DNA of 52,889 nt, taken from Halobacteriales archaeon QH_6_64_20. GTDB lineage: Archaea; Halobacteriota; Halobacteria; Halobacteriales; Halococcaceae. Below are positions 1 to 9,632 of this stretch, piece after piece. The notes beneath the pieces are model-generated. The model saw only the letters and a list, made by a program, of their open reading frames with translations, did not search any database and was not told the DNA's origin. Every line of letters starts with the position of its first letter. Within the stretch, counting starts at the first letter, position 1. Made by a program: the position numbers and the translations under genes. The stretch is from positions 27,454 to 80,342 of the forward strand of contig PXQR01000111.1 of assembly GCA_003021235.1 (NCBI GenBank). Direction: 5' to 3'.

Positions 1-529
1 CGCAGGTCGATGAAACACAGCAGGTGTGTTCGGGCTTCAAAGGGCAGGAGCCGCCGCGAGAGGGGCTCGACCGCGGCGGCTCACCCGAAGGAGGACGGAC
101 ACGCTGGACGGGAGAGCAGGGTGACGAACTGACGCTCGTCGCGGCGTGCCGCGACGTGCTTCGGGTGGTATCCGCAGAGGAAGGAACTGACTACGACGAG
201 GACTTAGCACCGGTGATCGAGGAGGCAGGCGACCTCTCCCAGCGGCTGGGAGAGGTCTGGACTGACGGACTGCCCGCCTACCAAGGCATGGATCACGATC
301 ACCGAACCGTAATTCACGACGAGCGATACGTCTCGCCCGAAGGAGTGCATACGAATCAAGTCGAGTGTCTCTGGTCACTGGTACAGCCGTGGTTGGCGAA
401 ATTCCGCGGCCTCTCTAAGCGGGCTTGGAGCAGGCCGCTCGCACCTACGGCTTTCTCCGGTCGCTGAACCTTACCGGAGCACCGATTCACGGCCTCGTTG
501 ACTGCATCGCCGTCGATGTATTCCGCTAG
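1..529 (+). pseudogene. IS1595-type transposase, C-terminal part, frameshifted
   Basis: This is the C-terminal catalytic part of a DDE transposase resembling the haloarchaeal IS1595 group. The frame starts outside the window. In frame 3 one reads VDET (first catalytic Asp), then WTDGLPAY near 260-285 (second Asp) and HTNQVECLWSLVQPW near 350-395, the usual third-site Asn/Glu block, followed by the LAKFRGLSKR signature. At about 419-423 one base is missing from a G run: the frame goes off to an early stop at 467, while the expected ending (GLEQAARTYGFLRSLNLTG and onward) continues in another frame to a TAG at 527-529. The element is therefore probably inactive. Its left end lies outside the window. 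I could not fix the right terminal repeat, which should lie between 530 and about 590. Confidence 0.75.
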
Positions 530-592
530 ACTACCGAAGAGCGTTACGGTAACTCATTAAATCACGGCTGACAGAGCACTAGTACTAAAGCC

Positions 593-641
593 GCCTCGCG
601 AGGCCCGTGAGCAGATGACGAAAGACGCCTTCGGCGTCTTT
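593..641. terminator. Two short perfect hairpins after the transposase remnant
   Basis: A 12-base palindrome (GCCTCGCGAGGC, 593-604) is followed by a 9-bp stem with a 3-base loop at 621-641 (AAAGACGCC / GGCGTCTTT), ending in a short T run. The second could act as a transcript end on either strand. Function is inferred from shape only. Confidence 0.3.
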
Positions 642-696
642 TGAATCACCTCACTCTCTCGAACCACGAGCGAGGAAACCCGAGGTCGAAAAAAGG

Positions 697-720
697 TGCG
701 CGGGACCGGATTTGAACCGG
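697..720 (-). repeat. 24-bp copy of the tRNA-Leu 3' end (att-like)
   Basis: The 24 bases 697-720 are identical to 809-832, the last 24 bases of the tRNA-Leu gene (acceptor 3' strand plus T-arm). The match stops exactly inside the T arm, and the 88 bases between the copies show no other tRNA structure. A duplicated tRNA 3' end is the classic scar of tyrosine-recombinase integration, and a transposase remnant lies just outside it. No integrase is visible in the window. A decayed tandem tRNA is the alternative. Confidence 0.6.
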
Positions 721-808
721 GGCGAGACAATCACCCTCGCTCCGCTCGGGTGCTGCGACTCGCTCGCTTCAAATCGCGCTCCTGCTCGTTCGTCGCGTCG
801 CTCCTCAC

Positions 809-893
809 TGCGCGGGACCGGATTTGAACCGGCGGACCCCTACGGGACAGCGTCCTAAGCGCTGCGCCGTTGACCTGGCTTGGCTACCCGCGC
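809..893 (-). tRNA. tRNA-Leu (anticodon UAG)
   Basis: Read on the minus strand, the 85-nt gene begins GCGCGGG (893-887), which pairs with CCCGCGC at the 3' end, with discriminator A at 809. The anticodon stem CAGCG/CGCTG encloses loop CTTAGGA, giving anticodon TAG. A long variable arm built on a TCCCGTAGGGG stretch marks it as class II, as expected for Leu. The T arm reads CCGGTTCAAATCCGG. CCA is not encoded, and I see no intron. Confidence 0.93.
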
Positions 894-953
894 ACGGCGG
901 GCGCTTCCGGCGAACGAAGCAAGAACCTGTCGGCTTCCCGGCCCCTCCTCCGC

Positions 954-1535
954 TTACTGTCCGGTCAGGCGCTCTCTGATCGCGTCGGCGAGCCCATCGG
1001 GATCGGAGACCGTTTCCAGGGCTTCTACTTCGTCGCCGACTTCGAGGACACCGCCTTCGGCGACGCTCGCACAGATCCCGCCGCGCTCGTTCTTGAGCGC
1101 GCGGGCCACGCCGCTCTCGCCGGCGACCTGCTCGACGTGGGCACACGGCGGCCGCGGCCGGGTTCCCTCGAAGAGAACGTCGCCGACGCGGAACTCGGCG
1201 TTCAGTAGATCGTGGACGGACACGCCGCTCGTGACGACGTTTCGGCGGTGACGGCCGTCCGAGAGGTCGATGTCGTACTCCTCGCGGATCTCGGTTATCG
1301 CCTCGCGCTCGATGAAGGTCACCTCGCACTCGTCGAGCCCCGAGTAGTAGCCGGTGCCTTTCATGTACCGATCACCCTGCAATCCCTGACGCGAGACGGC
1401 CTCGATCTCTCCTACCTCCTCCATCGGGGCCGATCCCTCGGGGGTGGTGAAGATCGTCTCGACGACGCCCGAGGGTATCTCCTCGTCCGCGTCGGTCGTC
1501 GCCTCGCTCTCGGTTTCGGTTTCCGTTCCGGCCAT
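954..1535 (-). CDS. MOSC domain protein
   Basis: A 193-aa protein with a MOSC (molybdenum cofactor sulfurase C-terminal) fold. The family carries sulfur or binds molybdenum cofactor through a conserved Cys. Visible pieces are an acidic N-terminal tail (1-22), the entry motif GLQGDRYMKGTGYY (51-64), RRNVVTSGV (97-105), Cys131 in PRPPCAHV at the conserved position, and the closing block GGICASVAEGGVLEVGDEV (152-170). It is a stand-alone MOSC protein without the aminotransferase or ferredoxin domains found in larger relatives, so the exact substrate is unknown. A TATA-like CTTATGTC at 1564-1557 is 26 bp before the ATG at 1535, which supports this start and a leaderless transcript. It is divergent from the mini-TFB gene. 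Confidence 0.85.
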   Translation of the reverse strand: MAGTETETESEATTDADEEIPSGVVETIFTTPEGSAPMEEVGEIEAVSRQGLQGDRYMKGTGYYSGLDECEVTFIEREAITEIREEYDIDLSDGRHRRNVVTSGVSVHDLLNAEFRVGDVLFEGTRPRPPCAHVEQVAGESGVARALKNERGGICASVAEGGVLEVGDEVEALETVSDPDGLADAIRERLTGQ

Positions 1536-1556
1536 GTAATCGGATCGGCCGCTCGG

Positions 1557-1564
1557 GACATAAG
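1557..1564 (-). promoter_or_regulatory. TATA-like box for the MOSC gene
   Basis: CTTATGTC on the minus strand, centred 26 bp before the ATG at 1535: the spacing expected for a leaderless haloarchaeal promoter. Confidence 0.45.
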
Positions 1565-1633
1565 GAGTTCGTCGCGGCTTCGAGGTCTCGGGCCACGAGA
1601 AGGGTTTAAGCGCGTCGCCTGCCGACAGGAAGT

Positions 1634-1942
1634 GTGTTTCGAGCGCGCGATCAGGTCGCGAACGAACGCTGGCTCGCCGAACTCGACGGCGCGGCGGACG
1701 CCCTCGATCTGAGCGCCGAGGCGCGCGAACGCGCGACCGATCTGTTCCTCTCGACGATCCCGGCCGAGGACCGCTCGAAACGTGCAGTCCTCGCCGCGAG
1801 CCTGTATGCCGGGGCGCTCATCGCGGGGGATCGACGCTCACAGGGCGCGGTCGCCGACGCCGCCGGGGTGTCCCGGCTGACAGTTCAAAAACGCTGGAAG
1901 CCCCTTCTTGGGGAGGCCGGCCTCGAACCGCCGACCTGGTAG
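1634..1942 (+). CDS. Single-repeat TFIIB-like protein
   Basis: A 102-aa protein matching only the C-terminal cyclin repeat of archaeal TFB, the factor that recognises the BRE beside the TATA box. The segment RAVLAASLYAGALIAGDRRS (50-69) resembles a cyclin helix, and the following GAVADAAGVSRLTVQKRWKPLL (71-92) resembles the TFB recognition helix-turn-helix. There is no N-terminal zinc ribbon, B-finger or first cyclin repeat, so it cannot replace a general TFB, which is about 300 aa. Small proteins of this kind occur in haloarchaea; a regulatory or DNA-binding role is inferred. The start is GTG at 1634; no better ATG is in frame. Confidence 0.7.
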   Translation: MFRARDQVANERWLAELDGAADALDLSAEARERATDLFLSTIPAEDRSKRAVLAASLYAGALIAGDRRSQGAVADAAGVSRLTVQKRWKPLLGEAGLEPPTW

Positions 1943-2073
1943 TTCCGAACCGCAGGCCCGCGACGGGCGAGGGCCGCACACACGGGAGCTGACCCGCGAT
2001 ACGTTCGAGAGGGGTCGATTCGCTCCCGCGTTCCTGTGGGGTTTATGTTTCCGCCCGAGGACTCGCCTCCGTT

Positions 2074-2565
2074 CTACTCGGCGACCTTGGTTCGACTCTC
2101 GCGCTCGGGCGTGAGGGTGCCGTGCTCGTCGATCTCGCCGTTGACGATTCGCGTCGAGGAGATGCGTTCGCCGTCCTCGGCGGGGACGTGATCGACGATC
2201 TCGATGCGGAGCGGGTCGAGTCCCTCGGTACGGCGCAGGTCGTTGACGCGTTCCGCGCCCTCTGCGGTTTCGGGCGAGACGACGAGGACGTCGAACTCCG
2301 GTTCAGTTGCGATCCCGGTGGGTTCGGTGAGTTCGCGGATCTCGACGTCCCGATCGTATTCGTCGGCCAGCGAGTCGAGTTCGGCAGCGAGGTCGCGCTG
2401 GCGCTCGTCGAACGAACGGATGAAGCGGTTCTCGTGGCGGGTCTCGGGTGCCAGGTCGTCGCTCGTCAGGCCGACGGTTACGTCCCCGAGTTCGAACGCC
2501 CGCTCGAACAGGCGTCGGTGACCGTCGTGTACCGGATCGAACGTCCCGCCCAGCGCGACCTTCAT
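2074..2565 (-). CDS. coaD: Phosphopantetheine adenylyltransferase (archaeal type)
   Basis: This enzyme transfers AMP from ATP to 4'-phosphopantetheine, giving dephospho-CoA in coenzyme A synthesis. The 163-aa protein opens with GGTFDPVHDGHRRLF: the HxGH nucleotidyltransferase motif is HDGH at 13-16, and the second signature ISSTRI is at 135-140. Length and both motifs fit the archaeal CoaD family, which is diverged from the bacterial enzyme. The ATG at 2565 precedes MKVALGGTFD directly, so the start is secure. It is convergent with the mini-TFB gene and lies downstream of an HTH regulator on the same strand. Confidence 0.92.
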   Translation of the reverse strand: MKVALGGTFDPVHDGHRRLFERAFELGDVTVGLTSDDLAPETRHENRFIRSFDERQRDLAAELDSLADEYDRDVEIRELTEPTGIATEPEFDVLVVSPETAEGAERVNDLRRTEGLDPLRIEIVDHVPAEDGERISSTRIVNGEIDEHGTLTPERESRTKVAE

Positions 2566-2775
2566 ACCCTCACCGGGCGGTCCGGCGGCTTAGTGCCTTC
2601 GGCCTGCGTTTCGCTCGTCGCTCGCGCTATCCGGCGCGCCCCCGTACCGACGTTCGCCCCTTGTCGTCACTGTCGCTCGTCGTCATTGTCACTGCTACTG
2701 CTACGGTCATTGTCACCGCCGTCGTCGCCTGATTTCAGCCGTGTTCCGGCCGTCCGCGAGCTTCCGACCCCTCCC

Positions 2776-3606
2776 TCACTCGCTTTCGTCGCCGCTCTCG
2801 CGCCCGCCGTCTTCGTCCGCGTCGTCCGTTTCGCTCGCCTCGCTCTCGGCGCTCCCCTCGTCCGTCGTCGTGTCGCGTTCGGTGCGTTCGCCCTCGATCT
2901 CCTCGACGTCGATCCGTACGGGGGGACTGTCGTCGCTGGCCGACCCTGCCCCGAAGTATCGATCGAGATCGAGTCCGTCGGGGAGTCCGCCGTCACGCCC
3001 GCCGACTACGTCGGTCAGCACGTCGCTCGGCTCGACCGCGGCGTACTCGGACTCATCGGCCGATCCGTCCTCGTCCGTTTCGCTCGCCGTGCCCGCGTTC
3101 GCGTCTCCCGCGGGTCCCCGGCGCGAAACGACCCCGCGTGCTTCGAGCGTCTCCAACGCGTCACGGGCGGCCTGCGGGTACAATCCCGCTTCCTCGGCTA
3201 CCTGTTCGGGGGTGCTCCAGGGCCGCCGTCGCACGGCGAGGTAGACCCGTACGTGTGTTTCCGTGCCCAGTCCTCGCGAGAGCAGACCGACGAGAGTTCG
3301 ATCGAGCCGCTCGAACAGGCTTTCAGCACCCGAACCGCCGCGATCGACTTCGGTACTCTCGTCCGGTCGGCGCTCGACGTCGGGACCCGGTGAGCCGGTC
3401 TCGACGTCGATCTCGACCCCGTCGTCACCGCTATCGGCTCCGTCGGCGTCGCCGTCGCCGCCGTCACCGCCATCGGTCGCATTCGTCACGTCGCCTTCGT
3501 CATATCCCTCTCCGCCGGTCGAGATCGGGATCTCAGCGCCCGGCTCCGGAGCCGATTCGGATTCGTCGTCCGCGGGTCCCGCGTCCGTGTGCTCGTCGTC
3601 GCTCAT
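2776..3606 (-). CDS. Winged-helix regulator with long acidic tails (TrmB-like)
   Basis: A 276-aa protein whose only ordered part appears to be a winged helix-turn-helix at about 112-164: THVRVYLAVRRRPW, then EQVAEEAGLYPQAARDALETL as the helix-turn-helix, and ARGVVSRR as the wing. This resembles TrmB/MarR-like archaeal regulators. About 95 residues before and 110 after are Asp/Glu/Ser/Gly/Thr-rich and likely disordered, although an EPSDVLTDVVGG segment near 192-203 may be structured. No ligand domain is recognisable, so the target genes are unknown. It precedes coaD in the same direction. Confidence 0.7.
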   Translation of the reverse strand: MSDDEHTDAGPADDESESAPEPGAEIPISTGGEGYDEGDVTNATDGGDGGDGDADGADSGDDGVEIDVETGSPGPDVERRPDESTEVDRGGSGAESLFERLDRTLVGLLSRGLGTETHVRVYLAVRRRPWSTPEQVAEEAGLYPQAARDALETLEARGVVSRRGPAGDANAGTASETDEDGSADESEYAAVEPSDVLTDVVGGRDGGLPDGLDLDRYFGAGSASDDSPPVRIDVEEIEGERTERDTTTDEGSAESEASETDDADEDGGRESGDESE

Positions 3607-3775
3607 AGCGAAGCGGAGGTGCGTGAACGCTAAAGGCTTGACCCCGCTGTTACCCTCGGCTCGTCGTCCGCCGTTCCGTAGCTCGCGTCCGTTCGCGGCG
3701 CGCGTTCCCCTCGCTCGCCGCCCGCGGGTGGCCCGGACCCGTGTCCCCCGTTATGATCGCCGCCACCGATCGGGA

Positions 3776-4855
3776 TCACGACTCCAGCCGAAGCGCCCGA
3801 CAGAGGTCGTCGAGGCCCTCGGCGTCGAGCAAACGGCGCTGTCTCGCCGCCCCGCTCCCCCGGTCGTAGAGTTCGCCGATCCCCGAGACGCCGAGACGCT
3901 CACACTCGCGCTCGACGACCTCTCCCAAACCCACTTCGCCGGTCGTCTCGCGGTCGATGAAACTCGCCTCGTACCCATGGCGCATCGCGCGCCACTTGTT
4001 CTCGTCGAGCACCTCCCGGCGGTGATCTCGACTCCGTTCGCCGTCCTCGTAGCGTGCGGCGAGATCGGACACGAGCGCGCCCGCGTACTCGACGAACGCC
4101 TCTACGTACTCGGGATCGCGCTGGCCGTCGGGCGCGCGGATCTCGACGGTTCCTAATTCGGTGTGCGGACGGACGTCGTACCACAGCTCCCCCCGGTCGG
4201 CGATCGAGCCGTGCTCGAGCATCAGTCGCTCGAAGCGCTCGAACTCCTCGAAGGAAGCGAACGACGTGGGCATCCCGGTGTGGGGCAACGCCTCGAAGAT
4301 CTTCGCGCGGGCGGAGGCAAGCCCCGTATCGAACCCGTTCCAGTACGGCGAGTTCGCCGACAGCGCGAGTAGAACAGGTAAGAACCAGCGGATCTCGTTG
4401 GCGACCCACATCGCTTTTTTGGCGTCGTCGACGCCGACGTGGACGTGGACCCCGGCGGTGGTGTTTCGGTGCTGAGGGTACTGGATCCGATCGAGTTGAG
4501 AGCGATAGCGGGGTTTCCGGGCATGATCGAGTTCGCGCCACCTCGCCGCCGGGTGCAACCCGGCCCCCGCGATACCGTAGCCGTGGGCCTCGGCGTGGGC
4601 GAGCAAGGCCGCTCGCACCTCCCGAAACACCTCCAGGGCCTCCGCGACGCCGCTACAGGTCGGCGTCTGGGTCTCGATGATACATTTAAATAGTTCGTGA
4701 TCGAGTCTGTCTTCCAGGATCTCGGGCGGTTCGGTCTCGTAGACGAGTTCGTCGGTACCTGACGTCGGGTAGCCACGATCGTCGACGACGTAGAACTCCT
4801 CTTCGATTCCGACGGTACCCATCCGATCGAACGGATCGTCCGACCCCTCGTCCAT
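3776..4855 (-). CDS. gshA: Glutamate-cysteine ligase
   Basis: This ligase joins Glu and Cys using ATP to make gamma-glutamylcysteine, the main low-molecular-weight thiol of haloarchaea, which generally stop at this step. The 359-aa protein is of the GCS2 type: the N-terminal [15 protein letters not shown] (16-30) carries the metal-binding glutamates. Next come [17 protein letters not shown], the [15 protein letters not shown] block of the active site, and [20 protein letters not shown]. Length is normal and the frame is intact. It stands alone between the regulator and the nop5-flpA pair, both on the same strand. Confidence 0.93.
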   Translation of the reverse strand: MDEGSDDPFDRMGTVGIEEEFYVVDDRGYPTSGTDELVYETEPPEILEDRLDHELFKCIIETQTPTCSGVAEALEVFREVRAALLAHAEAHGYGIAGAGLHPAARWRELDHARKPRYRSQLDRIQYPQHRNTTAGVHVHVGVDDAKKAMWVANEIRWFLPVLLALSANSPYWNGFDTGLASARAKIFEALPHTGMPTSFASFEEFERFERLMLEHGSIADRGELWYDVRPHTELGTVEIRAPDGQRDPEYVEAFVEYAGALVSDLAARYEDGERSRDHRREVLDENKWRAMRHGYEASFIDRETTGEVGLGEVVERECERLGVSGIGELYDRGSGAARQRRLLDAEGLDDLCRALRLES

Positions 4856-4976
4856 CCCGCGTACCTAACGTGTGACCCGGTTAAAGCGTTCCTGTGTCCG
4901 TCGTCCTCGCCGCCACCGTCGGTAGGTCTCGCACACCGGCTTGCTCTCGATTCTCTCGGCCCGCTTTCCGAGCACG

Positions 4977-5575
4977 CTACCGGGGCCGCGCGACGACCGC
5001 GAGGTGATCGGCGTGAAACGGCTCTAAGGACCGGGTATCGAGGACTTCGTAGCTCTCGCGCAGATCGGCGAGCACGCCTTCGAGTTGTCGCGCAGGAACC
5101 GCCGGTTCGCCCGTGCAACGCGGGCCTGCCCGCGGGTTGCGACGTCCTGGACGATCGCGTCGACCGGCTCGACGACGTGCCCGTAGGTTTCGGGTTGCCG
5201 GGCGTCTTTGAGCAACGGAAAGAGGTTCGGGCGCTCCTCGGCGACACCCACGAGATCGCGGGTCGGCCGGGCGGCGAACTCGACGGCGTACACGGCGTTA
5301 GAGAAGTCGGCGACGTGGCTCGCGGTCGTTCCCGACGCCGCGCCGAGGTACAGCACCTTCTCGTCGCCCGCGAGCCTGAGATCCAGCCCCTGCTCGTACA
5401 TCGCGCCGACCTTCGATCGTCGGGCGTCCCAGAGACGCCACTCGCCACTGCTCGGCTCGCCGTAGACGGGTGCGCCCCGCGTCGCGAGCCTCGATTCGCC
5501 GTCGAATCCCCGATAGGTGACACCCGCCGGAAGGGGAGGTGAATCCCTCGACGCGCCATCGTTATCGTCGCTCAC
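4977..5575 (-). pseudogene. flpA: Fibrillarin-like 2'-O-methyltransferase, broken by a deletion
   Basis: Fibrillarin is the methyltransferase of the box C/D sRNP that 2'-O-methylates rRNA and tRNA. The first about 160 residues are normal: YRGFDGESRLATRGAPVYGE, WDARRSKVGAMYEQGL, the SAM site KVLYLGAASGTTASHVAD, and VDAIVQDVATRGQARVARAN. After NRRFLRD (about 5090) the frame jumps: the frame kept from the start stops at 5024 after unrelated residues, while the expected ending GVLADLRESYEVLDTRSLEP...VVARPR continues in another frame to a TAG at 4979-4977. About 20-25 residues, including the conserved AIK strand with a catalytic Lys, are missing, so this is an out-of-frame internal deletion. The GTG start at 5575 overlaps the nop5 stop (GTGA). 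It is either a real loss or an assembly fault. Confidence 0.8.
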
Positions 5576-6441
5576 GATCGCGACTCGCCTCCTCCCCGCT
5601 CGTCGCGCGCCCGAATGCGTTCGATACGCGCGTCGAGCTCGTCGTCGAGTTCGGGACGGCGATCGCCGGAGTAGTAGTCGACCCGGGCGGCGATGGTCAA
5701 CTTGCCCGCGAGCGCCCGGGCGGCCGACCCACGATGCTCTCGGCTCGTGCCGCGGACGTACTCGTGGGTGTAGATGATCCCGTGTTTCGGCGACGGGGCC
5801 TGCCCGCGTAGGTGGGCGAACAGGGCCTCTTCGGCACCCAAGACCTGGAGGGTGCCGCTCGGCTTTCGCGCGAGGGGCTTCAGCCCGCCGGCGAGCGCGA
5901 TCAGCCGCGCCGCGAGCACCGGTCCCGCCAGTGCCGCGAGGTTCGGCGCGACGTCCCCTGCTACGCGCTCGACGAACGCCCGGAGCCGGATAGCCTCCTC
6001 GTCGAGCGCGACGACCCGGGCGGCGAGGTCGATCAGCCGTTCGTCCGCCGGCTCTCGGGGATCGCGCTCGGCGACCGTGCGGGCACCCTCGATACCCGGC
6101 TCGGCCGCCTCGAACCGGCTTCCGGCCCACTCGGCGACCCGTTCGGCGAGTTCGTTCGCAGTACGGTCGGCGTCGTCCATCGCTCGAACGGCGTGGATCA
6201 GTTGCTGATCGTCCGCACGCTCGCGCTCCGTGGCCGCCGCGCGGGCTGTTCCACGAGTCGCCGCGCCGAGCGCGTCGTAGTACTTTGCTTCGCTCGCGAC
6301 GAACCCGGACTCGACGGCGAGCGCGGGCCACTCTCGGGGCATGTCGGCCGCCCTCGACTCGATGGCGTTCCGGGCGGCCTCGGTGTCCCCCCGATCCAGG
6401 CCGTCGAACCACCCCTCGTGTTCGCTCGTTCGCTCGGTCAT
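5572..6441 (-). CDS. nop5: Nop5/Nop56-Nop58 scaffold of the box C/D sRNP
   Basis: Nop5 bridges L7Ae-bound guide RNA and fibrillarin in the archaeal RNA 2'-O-methylation complex. The 289-aa protein has a helical, Arg/Glu-rich middle (coiled-coil, about 90-160) and then the Nop domain: APNLAALAGPVLAARLIALA (165-184), the PSGTLQVLGAEEALFAHL loop (194-211) and SPKHGIIYTHEYV (217-229), which contact the RNA and L7Ae. The frame is open further upstream, but the ATG at 6441 (MTERTSEHEG) gives a family-like N terminus. Its stop overlaps the flpA start by 4 bp, the usual coupled order. The usual signature reads GAEKALF; here it is GAEEALF. Confidence 0.88.
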   Translation of the reverse strand: MTERTSEHEGWFDGLDRGDTEAARNAIESRAADMPREWPALAVESGFVASEAKYYDALGAATRGTARAAATERERADDQQLIHAVRAMDDADRTANELAERVAEWAGSRFEAAEPGIEGARTVAERDPREPADERLIDLAARVVALDEEAIRLRAFVERVAGDVAPNLAALAGPVLAARLIALAGGLKPLARKPSGTLQVLGAEEALFAHLRGQAPSPKHGIIYTHEYVRGTSREHRGSAARALAGKLTIAARVDYYSGDRRPELDDELDARIERIRARDERGGGESRS

Positions 6442-6636
6442 ATACTGCTTCGACGGCGAACTCCCATAGCCGTTCCCAACGCTGCCGGGGACCCACAATC
6501 GAACGCCCCTCGTCGATAGCTCGCCGGGGCCTCCCTTCGAGTCGGGTTAGGCTCCTCGCGTCGAACCAGCAGCAAACCCCGGTACCGTGGCCGAGAGACG
6601 CGGGATACTTGCCTCCGTGTCCGATAGACCGCGATC

Positions 6637-8544
<1,908 letters not shown>

Positions 8545-8655
8545 CCTCGAGCCCGTTCGATCGCTACGAACGAGCGAGGCATCGACTGCGCTCGTGCTCT
8601 CGGTGCCGTGCTACGACCGGCGGAAAAGAGCGATCGGCACGATCCCGAAGGCGGC

Positions 8656-8895
8656 TCAGTTCTTCAGGATTATCTTGTCGTCGCCGACGGCATCGATCTG
8701 GTCGTCCTCGATCGGATTGGTGTTCTCGCCCGACGTGTCGCCGAAGCCGAGGCGGGATTTGATCTCGTCGGTGGTATCGGGATCGAACTCGACCCACGCC
8801 GTGTCGTCCTCGACCTCGGCGACGACGCCGATCTGATCGTCGCGCGGACCGACGACTGGCTTGCCCTCGTCCTCCTGCGTGATGTTCTTCGGCAT
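8656..8895 (-). CDS. PRC-barrel-like small protein
   Basis: A 79-aa acidic protein of a common haloarchaeal family. It opens MPKNITQEDEGKPVV, followed by DDQIGVVAEVEDDTAWVEF and, near the end, DDQIDAVGDDKIILK. The repeated pattern of short beta strands ending in a (D/G)D(K/R)I element resembles the PRC-barrel fold. No catalytic residues are seen and the role is unknown. It lies tail-to-tail with the ABC exporter gene. Confidence 0.65.
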   Translation of the reverse strand: MPKNITQEDEGKPVVGPRDDQIGVVAEVEDDTAWVEFDPDTTDEIKSRLGFGDTSGENTNPIEDDQIDAVGDDKIILKN

Positions 8896-9229
8896 TACGT
8901 CCCGATTCCGGCTTTCGTGTGTTAATACCTATGGCCCGCTTTCGCAAGCCGTTGTTGTGTCTTAGCTACCGTACGCCGTTTCGCTCGAACGGCCGGACGA
9001 GACGCTTACTCGAACGCTTCGAACGGCTGTTCATACACGTCACAGTAGTGCCTCGACCGACACGGCCGGGGACCTTCGGAGCGCTCGTGGACCCTCTTAA
9101 CCCGACCTGCGACTGCGAGTCAGCCGTGGTCACGACCGAACCAGCGTCGAGCGCGTCGCAGCGTGGCGACAACGGCTCGGGGACTGCCGCGGTACCAACC
9201 TTTGTTAGCCGGGCTGTCGTGCGGACGAT
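8896..9229. other. Intergenic region without a recognisable gene
   Basis: 334 bp between the divergent PRC-barrel and PTPS-like genes. A TTTGTTA element at 9201-9207 is 26 bp before the ATG at 9230 and may be the promoter of the downstream cluster. No RNA gene or convincing reading frame is seen in the rest. Confidence 0.4.
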
Positions 9230-9619
9230 ATGTACGCCGTTACCGTCCGCGATCGGTTCATCGCGCAGTACTTCCTCACGGTACCTGACGCCGGCCCGGA
9301 GGGCGAACCGCACTCCCGGGAGTACGGCATCGAACTCGCCTTCGAGGGTCCCGAGCTCGGCACTTATGGATATCTCCTCGACATCGACGAGGCGAAAGCC
9401 GCCCTCGAAGCGATCGAGGAGCGCTACGGCGACCGGCTCATCAACGACCTCCCGGAGTTCGAGGACACGAACCCGAGCGTCGAGCGCTTCGCCCGCGAGA
9501 TCGCGAGTCGAGTGATCGAAACGATGGATCTCGAAGGTGTCGGGACGGTCGAAACCCTTCGCGTTACGCTCCACGAGGACGAAAGCGCGTGGGCGGCCTA
9601 CGAGCGATCGGTCGCATGA
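9230..9619 (+). CDS. 6-pyruvoyl-tetrahydropterin synthase-like protein, altered zinc site
   Basis: A 129-aa member of the PTPS/QueD superfamily. Canonical members bind Zn through one His in FxAxHxL and two in an HxHxY-type motif, and act on dihydroneopterin triphosphate. Here the first motif reads FIAQYFL (10-16), with Tyr14 where the His should be, and the second reads PHSREYG, keeping one His with Arg in the second place. NDLPEFEDTNPSVERFA matches the family block around the catalytic Glu. Two of three zinc ligands appear replaced, so normal chemistry is doubtful. The gene is the first of a tight cluster, 13 bp before a glycosyltransferase. Confidence 0.78.
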   Translation: MYAVTVRDRFIAQYFLTVPDAGPEGEPHSREYGIELAFEGPELGTYGYLLDIDEAKAALEAIEERYGDRLINDLPEFEDTNPSVERFAREIASRVIETMDLEGVGTVETLRVTLHEDESAWAAYERSVA

Positions 9620-9632
9620 CTGCGAGGTTCGA

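Noticed and set aside
721-808. Possible second tRNA gene before tRNA-Leu
   Set aside because: Only the 24-base 3' end matches; no anticodon arm, D arm or 5' acceptor strand can be folded.
1895-1960. tRNA-like GGCCTCGAACC stretch
   Set aside because: No acceptor or anticodon stem; it lies within and just after the mini-TFB gene.
2122-3393. Long plus-strand open frame of 423 codons
   Set aside because: It is antisense to coaD and the HTH regulator, has Arg/Val/Ser-rich sequence unlike any family, and reflects the high GC content.
4222-5559. Long minus-strand open frame of 445 codons
   Set aside because: Arg/Ser/Pro-rich and out of frame with gshA and flpA, whose own frames are clearly protein-like.
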